Shown piece after piece: positions 4,006 to 9,969 of a DNA stretch of 9,969 nt (position 1 is the first letter of the stretch; each line of letters starts with the position of its first letter). The stretch comes from Candidatus Roizmanbacteria bacterium CG_4_9_14_0_8_um_filter_34_12 (GTDB lineage: Bacteria; Patescibacteriota; Microgenomatia; UBA1406; GWC2-37-13): assembly GCA_002789465.1 (NCBI GenBank), contig PFTH01000072.1, positions 1 to 9,969 of the forward strand. The letters are read 5' to 3'. The notes below the pieces were generated by a model. That model was not told where the DNA came from. It searched no databases and saw nothing but the letters and a program-made list of their open reading frames with translations. The position numbers and the translations under genes were made by a program.

Positions 4006-5832
4006 ATGAACAAAACAAAGGTTAATATTAAAGGAATGCACTGCCGGTCATGTGAGATTTTGATTGAAGATGAGTTAATGAAAATTCACGGTGTGAAAAA
4101 AGTAAATGTTAGTGAGAAAAACGGTACGGCGGAAATTCATTATCAAGGTAATTTGGATCATAATAAAATTGAAAAAGCCGTATGTAATGCTGGTTATGCG
4201 ATCGGTATAAATGATAAAAAACCTATTTTTTCAACCAACCTTCAAGATTATAAGGACCTGGGATTTGCTTTCTTGATCATCGTTGTACTTTATTTAATTG
4301 GAAGTGAACTGGGAATATTTAATATTTCGCTTGGTGCAGGAGGCAGTTATAAAAGTCTTCCGGTTGTTTTTCTTGTTGGACTAACAGCTGGAATATCAAC
4401 ATGTCTGGCCTTGGTTGGAGGATTAGTCCTTGCGGCATCGGCACGGTTTGTAGAAAAACATCCTCAAGCAACAACGCTTCAGAAATTTAAACCGCATTTA
4501 TTTTTTAATGCAGGTAGAATTTTTTCTTTCTTTGCATTAGGAGGGATAATTGGATATGCCGGTTCATTTTTCCAACTATCAACCACCACTCTTGGATTTC
4601 TTACAATTGCAGTTGGCGGCGTGATGGTTTTGATGGGACTGCAGTTAACCGAAATCTTTCCACGGTTAAGTGGATTACAGTTTACCCTTCCAAAAGGAAT
4701 AAGCAGAGCGCTTGGAATTAAAGAGCAATCAGAAAAAGAATATAGCCATAAAAACTCATTTATTTTGGGGGCGTCCACATTTTTTTTACCATGTGGATTT
4801 ACACAGGCAATGCAGCTTTTTGCAATCAGCAGTGGAAGCCCAATAACTGGTGCGTTCACCATGGGTGTTTTTGCACTTGGAACCGCACCAGGACTTTTGG
4901 GAATTGGCGGACTCACATCGGTGATTAAAGGCGCTTTTGCAAAACCATTCTTTAAATTTGCAGGATTGGTGGTGATATTCATGGCAGTATTTAATATTTC
5001 AAACGGTCTTAATTTAAGCGGGATTGATGTTAATGCTTTTTTAAACCAAAGCACTGTTTCATCAGTTCAAACCGATCCAAATGTCACAATGGAAAACGGA
5101 GTTCAAGTCGTCAGGATGACTCAAACATCATCCGGGTATTCTCCCAATTCATTCACCATAAAAAAAGGTATTCCAGTCAAATGGATTGTGACATCGGAAA
5201 ATGCATTTTCCTGCGCCGCAAGCATTGTTTCCCCAAAACTTGGAATCAGAACCAATCTTTCAGCCGGAGAGAATGTTATTGAGTTCACTCCAACTGAAGT
5301 TGGCAATGTCCGCTTTACCTGCAGCATGGGAATGTATAGCGGTTCATTTAATGTTGTTGATGGTAGTGATGATCCAACCTCAAAGATAAGTGTTCCCAAC
5401 GCGGCACAAGCAACTCAAGCAAATGCCGTTGCAATATCTCAAAATACTGCTGGCTCTTGTAGTAGTGGAGGCGGATGTGGATGTGGAGCAAAACCTCAAA
5501 AACAAGCAGCAGTTGATGCAGATAAAGCTGCACCAGTAGCAGCTGTTCAAGAAAATTCAACACAAGTGATAAAAGCAACATACACAGTTGCGGATGATGT
5601 AAAACCAACAAAATTTATCGTTAAAGCAGGTAGTCTAGTGCGATTTGATATTGAAGCAAAAGAAGACGGAAGAGGATGTATGGGAAGTATTATGATACCG
5701 GGGCTTGATAATAACCCCCAAGGATTTGAAAAAGGAAAAATCACAACACTGGCATTTACCCCAACAAAACCCGGATCATATACAATTACTTGTGCAATGG
5801 GTGTTCCAAGGGGAACAATCATCGTAGAATAA
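4006..5832 (+). CDS. HMA - TauE/SafE (DsbD_2/UreH-like) membrane protein - two cupredoxin domains, copper handling
   Basis: 608-residue fusion protein. Residues 1-68 are a heavy-metal-associated domain with GMHCRSC (Cys13, Cys16) that would bind Cu(I) on the cytoplasmic side. A first helix (about 85-105) and about six more to residue 333 form a TauE/SafE or UreH-like transmembrane unit, with Cys133 in GISTCLALVGG and Cys263 in FFLPCGFTQAMQ, the two conserved Cys-bearing helices of the DsbD/CcdA-like fold. Two outward-facing cupredoxin-like domains follow (about 366-452 and 520-608): the first has Cys403 and Cys439-Ser-Met441-Gly-Met443, the second Cys558 and Cys596-Ala-Met598. The linker carries CSSGGGCGCG (Cys485, 491, 493). 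The likely role is moving or holding copper at the membrane; transport of copper as opposed to electrons is not proven. It heads the plus-strand copper cluster. ATG 4006 gives the exact HMA N-terminus, and no Shine-Dalgarno is present. Confidence 0.9.
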   Translation: MNKTKVNIKGMHCRSCEILIEDELMKIHGVKKVNVSEKNGTAEIHYQGNLDHNKIEKAVCNAGYAIGINDKKPIFSTNLQDYKDLGFAFLIIVVLYLIGSELGIFNISLGAGGSYKSLPVVFLVGLTAGISTCLALVGGLVLAASARFVEKHPQATTLQKFKPHLFFNAGRIFSFFALGGIIGYAGSFFQLSTTTLGFLTIAVGGVMVLMGLQLTEIFPRLSGLQFTLPKGISRALGIKEQSEKEYSHKNSFILGASTFFLPCGFTQAMQLFAISSGSPITGAFTMGVFALGTAPGLLGIGGLTSVIKGAFAKPFFKFAGLVVIFMAVFNISNGLNLSGIDVNAFLNQSTVSSVQTDPNVTMENGVQVVRMTQTSSGYSPNSFTIKKGIPVKWIVTSENAFSCAASIVSPKLGIRTNLSAGENVIEFTPTEVGNVRFTCSMGMYSGSFNVVDGSDDPTSKISVPNAAQATQANAVAISQNTAGSCSSGGGCGCGAKPQKQAAVDADKAAPVAAVQENSTQVIKATYTVADDVKPTKFIVKAGSLVRFDIEAKEDGRGCMGSIMIPGLDNNPQGFEKGKITTLAFTPTKPGSYTITCAMGVPRGTIIVE

Positions 5833-5840
5833 AAACACAG

Positions 5841-5860
5841 ATAACCGTGATAACGGTTAT
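5841..5860. repeat. Perfect inverted repeat between the fusion gene and the chaperone gene
   Basis: ATAACCGT (5841-5848) and ACGGTTAT (5853-5860) pair over eight bases around a GATA loop. It starts 9 bases after the fusion stop. AAAC, not a T run, follows, so it is not an intrinsic terminator; it could be an RNA stability or processing hairpin inside the operon, or a protein-binding palindrome. Confidence 0.5.
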
Positions 5861-5886
5861 AAACATTATAAATATTATTAAAATCT

Positions 5887-6102
5887 ATGATACAAACAAC
5901 CAAATTTCAATTATCAGGATTAACTTGTGGAGCATGTGAGAAAGTGATTACAAAAAAATTACAAACAATTGAAGGAGTGCAACAAGTGCATGTTTCAGCG
6001 CAAAATGGAATCACATCAATAATCGCTTCCAGATCTATTTCAAAAGATGAAGTGACACAGGTGCTTCAGGGGACTCATTATCAAATTATTAAAAACTTTT
6101 AA
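5887..6102 (+). CDS. CopZ-like HMA-domain copper chaperone
   Basis: 71-residue stand-alone heavy-metal-associated domain, the normal size for CopZ/Atx1-type chaperones that carry Cu(I) to P1B-ATPases in the cytoplasm. The metal site is GLTCGAC with Cys14 and Cys17; the usual Met before the first Cys-containing turn (GMTC) is Leu12 here. The beta-alpha-beta pattern continues through GVQQVHVSAQNG (30-41), but the end (QGTHYQIIKNF) lacks the GY/GF of classical members and has Tyr65. It sits 54 bases after the fusion gene and 10 bases before the CopA gene, so it is probably co-transcribed with CopA and feeds it. No ribosome binding site is visible before the ATG. Mercury (MerP-like) or zinc binding cannot be excluded, but the partner ATPase argues for copper. 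Confidence 0.88.
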   Translation: MIQTTKFQLSGLTCGACEKVITKKLQTIEGVQQVHVSAQNGITSIIASRSISKDEVTQVLQGTHYQIIKNF

Positions 6103-6112
6103 ACAAAAAATC

Positions 6113-8830
6113 ATGAAGAAACAAATTTCTCTTGCCATTAAAGGAATGCATTGTTTATCATGTGAAACTTTAATTAAAGATGAATTATCAAATTTACCTG
6201 GTATTAGTGACATAAATGTTGATTATAAAACTGGTAAAGGGTCTCTTGTTCTCAATTCAGAAAAAAATTCAGAAAACGACGTAATACAGGCAATTAAAAA
6301 AGCAGATTATATAGCAACAATTGATGGGGATAATGACTTTAATATTAAAAAAGACAATACTGAAATAATAAAGAAAACAATCAAGGGGAATGAGCCATTA
6401 AAAATAACATTTGAAATAAAAGTTGAAGTTCCAGAGAACCAAAAGGTAGAAACAATATCCTTACAAAAAGATGATAGTCCACAAAAGCGCGTTTCACTTT
6501 CCCTTTCAGGAATGCATTGTAGCTCTTGTGCTTTGATTATTGAAAAATCATTAAGTAAAACATCCGGAGTAAAAGAAGTACATGTTAACTTTGCTGCGGA
6601 AAAAGCATTAGTAACATACGATGAATCTATTATTAAAACAGAATCGCTGGTTGAGGTAGTAAAAAAAACCGGTTATTCTGCAACAGTACTAAATGATAAA
6701 GATACTCAGTTTGAGGCAACAAAAAGAAAACAAGAGATCAAAACTTTATTCAATAAATTTACAATAAGTCTTTGTTTTAGCATTCCAATGCTCTATTTTA
6801 TGCTATTTGACTTCTTTTTATGGATTCCGGGAAGAGCATTTCTTCTTCCACTTGTTGGAATTATTTCCCTCATTCTTACAACTCCGGTCCAATTTATAAT
6901 CGGTCGCGGATTTTATAAGGGTGCGTGGTCTGCGTTCCGGATGAAGACATTTAATATGGATAGTCTTATTGCGATCGGTACTTCTGTGGCTTATTTTTAC
7001 AGCGTAATAAATTATCTTTTCTATTATCTTAATACAAAATCACTGATTGGAATTGAAGGTAATAAAATTCCTGAACTGTATTTTGAAACAGCAGCTTTTT
7101 TAATTACTTTTGTTATTTTAGGAAAGTGGCTTGAAGTGCAGGCAAAAGGCAGAACCTCTGATGCAATAAAAAAATTAATGGGACTTCAGGCAAAGACCGC
7201 GCGGGTTATACGCAACAATCAAACTCTTGATATTCCAATTGATCAAGTGGTTCATGACGATGTGACATTAGTTCGTCCCGGTGAAAAAGTGCCGGTTGAC
7301 GGAATGATTGTTAAAGGATCATCTGCAGTTGATGAGTCAATGATCACAGGAGAAAGTTTGCCGGTTGAAAAACAAGTGAACGATACTGTTGTTGGAGGAA
7401 CCATGAACAAAACCGGAAGTTTTGAGTTTAAGGCAATCCGGGTTGGGTCGGAAACGACACTGTCACAAATCATCCGACTGGTTGAAGAAGCTCAAGGATC
7501 TAAAGCGCCAATCCAGGATTTTGCAGATAAAATTTCCGCTTATTTTGTCCCAACAGTGATTGGGATTGCGATTTTGACATTTATTATTTGGTTTTTTGCG
7601 CTAGGCGCAACATTAAGCTTTTCTCTTATGGCGTTTACTGCAGTAATTGTGATTGCGTGTCCTTGTGCATTGGGACTTGCAACACCAACTGCAATTATGG
7701 TTGGGACTGGGAAAGGTGCGGAACATGGACTTCTCATTAAAGGAGGAGAACCGCTTGAAGCCGCTTGTCATATTAATACAATTGTTTTTGATAAAACAGG
7801 AACCTTAACAAATGGTAAACCTGTCGTTACTGATACAATCAGTCTTAAGGAACTTGATGAGGATGAAGTATTAATAATTGCCGCTTCATTGGAAAAACAG
7901 TCGGAACATCCACTTGCCGAAGCTATTTACCAATATACTAATGAAAAAGGGCTTGTGCTGAGCGTAGTCGAAGCATTTAGCGCAGTTCCTGGACATGGAG
8001 TGCAGGGGAATCTTGACAGTAAAACTTACTATTTTGGGAACAGAAAACTGATTAAAGATGTTGTTGGGCTACCAATTGAAAGAATAGATCGAAAAATGGG
8101 GAGACTTGAAGAACAGGGCAAAACAGTGATGATTCTTGCAAATAAAACAGATATACTTGGACTTATTGGTGTTGCTGACACAGTAAAAGAAACTTCAAAA
8201 GAAGCTGTTGAAAAATTAAAAAAACTTGGAATTGAAGTCTGTATGATTACAGGAGATAACGAACGCACAGCAAAAGCAATTGCTCAACAAGTGGGTATAA
8301 TTAATGTTCTTGCAGAAGTATTGCCCGAAGACAAGGCAAAAAATGTAAAAAAATTACAAGATGAAGGTCGAAAGGTTGCCATGGTTGGAGATGGTATTAA
8401 TGATGCGCCAGCGCTTGCTCAGGCAGATCTTGGAATTGCAATGGGGTCGGGGACTGATGTGACAATGGAAGCAGGGGGGATTGTTATCATCAAAAACGAT
8501 TTACGCGATGTGGCAAACGCTATTGACCTTTCTAAAACCACCGTGAATAAAATAAAACAGAATATGTTTTTTGCTTTGTTTTATAATGTTATGGGAATTC
8601 CTGTTGCAGCGCGATTATTTGCAGGATTGGGAATTATCCTTAAGCCGGAACTTGCTGGACTGGCAATGGCTTTAAGTTCAATATCTGTGGTGAGTAATTC
8701 GCTTTTACTTCGAGGTTATAAACCAGGAAAGAAAAATATTCTTTCAACAATAGCGCCAATCATAATGGTTTTGCTGTTTTCATTTATGTTTTTTGAGTTT
8801 GCAAAGTTTAGTTCAGGAATGAAAAAGTAA
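6113..8830 (+). CDS. copA: Cu(I)-exporting P1B-1 ATPase with two HMA domains
   Basis: 905-residue P-type ATPase that exports Cu(I) from the cytoplasm using ATP. Two HMA domains come first: GMHCLSC (Cys14, Cys17) and GMHCSSC (Cys136, Cys139), separated by a long charged linker (about 72-125). Eight core helices follow at about 215-236, 243-264, 284-303, 322-341, 478-500, 506-527, 818-838 and 846-866. Key motifs are TGES (412-415), the ion-site CPC (516-518) in the sixth helix, DKTGT with phosphorylated Asp560, the nucleotide-binding SEHP (597-600) and GDGIND (759-764). Tyr824-Asn825 and Met852-x2-Ser855-Ser856 complete the P1B-1 signature, so copper(I) (or silver) is the substrate rather than Zn/Cd/Pb. 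A ninth hydrophobic stretch at 877-897 adds a C-terminal helix not usual in CopA. ATG 6113 lies 10 bases after the chaperone gene. Confidence 0.97.
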   Translation: MKKQISLAIKGMHCLSCETLIKDELSNLPGISDINVDYKTGKGSLVLNSEKNSENDVIQAIKKADYIATIDGDNDFNIKKDNTEIIKKTIKGNEPLKITFEIKVEVPENQKVETISLQKDDSPQKRVSLSLSGMHCSSCALIIEKSLSKTSGVKEVHVNFAAEKALVTYDESIIKTESLVEVVKKTGYSATVLNDKDTQFEATKRKQEIKTLFNKFTISLCFSIPMLYFMLFDFFLWIPGRAFLLPLVGIISLILTTPVQFIIGRGFYKGAWSAFRMKTFNMDSLIAIGTSVAYFYSVINYLFYYLNTKSLIGIEGNKIPELYFETAAFLITFVILGKWLEVQAKGRTSDAIKKLMGLQAKTARVIRNNQTLDIPIDQVVHDDVTLVRPGEKVPVDGMIVKGSSAVDESMITGESLPVEKQVNDTVVGGTMNKTGSFEFKAIRVGSETTLSQIIRLVEEAQGSKAPIQDFADKISAYFVPTVIGIAILTFIIWFFALGATLSFSLMAFTAVIVIACPCALGLATPTAIMVGTGKGAEHGLLIKGGEPLEAACHINTIVFDKTGTLTNGKPVVTDTISLKELDEDEVLIIAASLEKQSEHPLAEAIYQYTNEKGLVLSVVEAFSAVPGHGVQGNLDSKTYYFGNRKLIKDVVGLPIERIDRKMGRLEEQGKTVMILANKTDILGLIGVADTVKETSKEAVEKLKKLGIEVCMITGDNERTAKAIAQQVGIINVLAEVLPEDKAKNVKKLQDEGRKVAMVGDGINDAPALAQADLGIAMGSGTDVTMEAGGIVIIKNDLRDVANAIDLSKTTVNKIKQNMFFALFYNVMGIPVAARLFAGLGIILKPELAGLAMALSSISVVSNSLLLRGYKPGKKNILSTIAPIIMVLLFSFMFFEFAKFSSGMKK

Positions 8831-8864
8831 AATATTTAGTCTTTTGTTCAAGTTTGTTCAGTAA

Positions 8865-9452
8865 TCATACCCGTTTTGTTATAGGATATTTGACCTTTAA
8901 GGTTATCCAGGTGATTAAGCTTCCAATTAAGCCCCCAAATACAACATCAAAAAAGTAATGGCAACCAAGATAAATCCGGGAAAAGCTAATAAAAACAGCA
9001 ATCAGATAATAAAACCAACGGCGTTTTTTATCAAAATAAGATAATACAAAAGCAGCAGTAAAAGCAGTGGCGGCATGTCCTGAGGGAAAGGAAAAATCAG
9101 CGGGACAAGTATTAATTGGAATAATTGGATGATCAAAAGTACTCGAAGCAATAAAATCGCGGGGAGGTTGAAAAGGACGGGGACGATGAATCAATGGTTT
9201 TAAAACGTAATTTACTGTGATCAGCTGGATACAAAAAATAAGAATAAAATAAAAAATAAATTTTTTATCCCGTTTTTGGATTCCTGGATGATGAATCTCT
9301 TCGATAATGGTGGTAATTATTATTATCGCGACCCAAATAGCTAAGGAAAATCCGTTTAATGATAAAAATGAGAAGACAGGTTCAAAAAAGGAGTTATGAG
9401 GAATTAAATCGCGAAGAAATATGGTAATTATTGTGTCAATTAGTTGAATCAT
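8865..9452 (-). CDS. PAP2-family membrane phosphatase (undecaprenyl-diphosphatase-like)
   Basis: 195-residue polytopic membrane protein with all three motifs of the PAP2/type 2 phosphatidic acid phosphatase superfamily: Lys85-x6-Arg92-Pro93 (KPLIHRPRP), Pro-Ser-Gly-His at 123-126 (SFPSGHAA), and Ser158-Arg159-x5-His165-x3-Asp169 (SRIYLGCHYFFD). His126 and His165 are the expected phospho-acceptor and acid/base. Such proteins dephosphorylate lipid pyrophosphates or phosphatidate on the outer face, and undecaprenyl pyrophosphate recycling for cell envelope synthesis is a common role; the real substrate is not known here. Helices are at about 31-51, 66-84, 127-140, 146-160 and 170-187. Its ATG overlaps the TGA of the upstream methyltransferase by four bases (9449-9452). 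It converges on copA, 34 bases away, and has no evident link to copper. Confidence 0.93.
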   Translation of the reverse strand: MIQLIDTIITIFLRDLIPHNSFFEPVFSFLSLNGFSLAIWVAIIIITTIIEEIHHPGIQKRDKKFIFYFILIFCIQLITVNYVLKPLIHRPRPFQPPRDFIASSTFDHPIIPINTCPADFSFPSGHAATAFTAAFVLSYFDKKRRWFYYLIAVFISFSRIYLGCHYFFDVVFGGLIGSLITWITLKVKYPITKRV

Positions 9453-9969
9453 ACTTTATAAGTATATAAATTATGAATACCTTTTGTTTGGGTTTTTGGT
9501 TTTAAACTTTTTATTGGATAAAAATAGGAAACAATGTTTTTATTGCCGGGGACATTTTTAATAATGGTTAGGGTTTTTTCGAGAAGCCAAGGGGAAATAT
9601 AAAGGTAGTAAGTAGTTAGGGGATAGAAGTTAGGAGTTAGGAGGGATAAATCAATTTTGAAAAAATCACCTCTGACAATTTGTATATTTTTTTTGTTTGG
9701 GTGGAAGAGACGGCGAATATTCATAATAAAAACTAGTACTGGATTAATGTCGATTGCAACAAATTTTGTATTTAGATTTTCCTTTAAAGCTTGTTCTGCC
9801 GATTTAAATATTACGACTCCATCACCAGCACCCAGATCAACAATGATTTGATTGTTTTGTAAATTAAGTGCTTTGATAATTAAAAATAGATCATGATGAT
9901 TGGATGGGAAATAGGGGATAGGGGAAAGTTTAGGTGAGGCAAAGATAAAAATAATTACCAACAAGATAA
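9449..9969 (-). CDS. Class I SAM-dependent methyltransferase with N-terminal membrane helix, 5' end outside window
   Basis: The frame is open to the right edge, so the N-terminus is missing; the TTG at 9964 is only the first possible start inside the window and residue numbers below count from it. A hydrophobic stretch (1-9, probably the end of a membrane helix) leads to PYFPS (17-21), then SAM motif I at 42-49 (VDLGAGDG), the acidic residue Asp72 ending strand 2 (AIDINP), Gly99-Asp100 (RGDFF), and a post-motif YLYISPWLL (120-128). This layout resembles FAM173-like/small membrane-tethered methyltransferases seen in small-genome bacteria; the target is unknown. Two stretches of repeat-like low-complexity DNA lie inside the gene (9604-9648 and 9904-9938) and encode Pro/Leu/Tyr-rich loops. 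The gene overlaps the PAP2 gene by ATGA. Confidence 0.8.
   Translation of the reverse strand, partial: ILLVIIFIFASPKLSPIPYFPSNHHDLFLIIKALNLQNNQIIVDLGAGDGVVIFKSAEQALKENLNTKFVAIDINPVLVFIMNIRRLFHPNKKNIQIVRGDFFKIDLSLLTPNFYPLTTYYLYISPWLLEKTLTIIKNVPGNKNIVSYFYPIKSLKPKTQTKGIHNLYTYKV
9604..9648. repeat. GGA/TTAGG low-complexity tract inside the methyltransferase gene
   Basis: The plus strand shows degenerate tandem units such as GTAGTTAGGGGATAG, AAGTTAGGA, GTTAGGA and GGGATAAA. It is in frame and encodes residues 106-120 (LSLLTPNFYPLTTYY), where related proteins have a short turn. A related tract with the shared TAGGGGATAG lies at 9904-9938. Confidence 0.5.
9904..9938. repeat. Second TAGGGGATAG low-complexity tract in the methyltransferase gene
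   Basis: AATAGGGGATAGGGG followed by AAAGTTTAGGTGAGG, akin in composition to the tract at 9604-9648. It encodes the ASPKLSPIPYFP segment between the membrane helix and the methyltransferase fold. Confidence 0.42.

Noticed and set aside
4479..5054. Minus-strand open frame of 191 codons opposite the TauE/SafE region
   Set aside because: It is antisense to a protein with clear HMA, transmembrane and cupredoxin domains; no family features of its own.
8843..8860. Direct repeat TTTGTTCA x2 after copA as a terminator or attachment site
   Set aside because: No stem can form, the repeat is only 8 bases, and no mobile-element gene is nearby.
1..9969. CRISPR array, tRNA, rRNA, insertion sequence or phage genes
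   Set aside because: I looked for regularly spaced repeats, tRNA-like cloverleaf ends and transposase or integrase motifs and saw none.

Overview
The window looks like part of an AT-rich genome of a host-dependent or small-genome bacterium, most plausibly a Patescibacteria/CPR (Microgenomates-type) lineage. This is inferred from compact, often overlapping genes, start codons with almost no Shine-Dalgarno sequence, and gene types I associate with that group: an HMA-TauE/SafE-cupredoxin fusion, a membrane-anchored DsbA, and a FAM173-like methyltransferase with an N-terminal membrane helix. TGA works as a normal stop (it ends several genes, two of them in ATGA overlaps), so this is not the UGA=Gly code of SR1/Gracilibacteria. 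I cannot fix the taxon from sequence alone.

Layout. Positions 1-607 (minus) hold the front of a short-chain dehydrogenase/reductase that runs off the left edge; it looks richer in G+C than what follows. After a 160-base gap with a strong hairpin comes a minus-strand operon at 768-2443: a membrane-anchored DsbA-like thiol oxidoreductase, a small membrane protein with a GCASCG motif, and a FixH/YtkA-like extracytoplasmic protein. Next on the same strand (2520-3865) is a regulatory unit: a BlaI/MecI-type repressor followed by an M56 (BlaR1-like) metallopeptidase that is split into two reading frames. The repressor promoter and the DsbA-operon promoter both carry a TACA-N3-TGTA operator, so the repressor probably controls itself and the DsbA operon.

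Divergent from the repressor, on the plus strand, lies a copper-handling cluster (4006-8830): an HMA-TauE/SafE-like membrane protein with two C-terminal cupredoxin domains, a 71-residue CopZ-like chaperone, and a 905-residue CopA-type Cu(I) P1B-ATPase with two HMA domains. Convergent with it are a PAP2 phosphatase and a partial SAM-dependent methyltransferase (8865-9969, minus), probably ordinary chromosomal genes.

How it may work together (inference): the CopZ-like protein and HMA domains carry Cu(I) in the cytoplasm, CopA and possibly the TauE/SafE-cupredoxin fusion move or hold it outside, and the DsbA/CxxC/FixH-like operon handles thiols or copper on the outer face. The M56 protease has, in place of the beta-lactam-sensing domain of BlaR1, a short outward-facing tail with three cysteines, which makes a metal- or thiol-responsive BlaI/M56 switch the most interesting hypothesis here.
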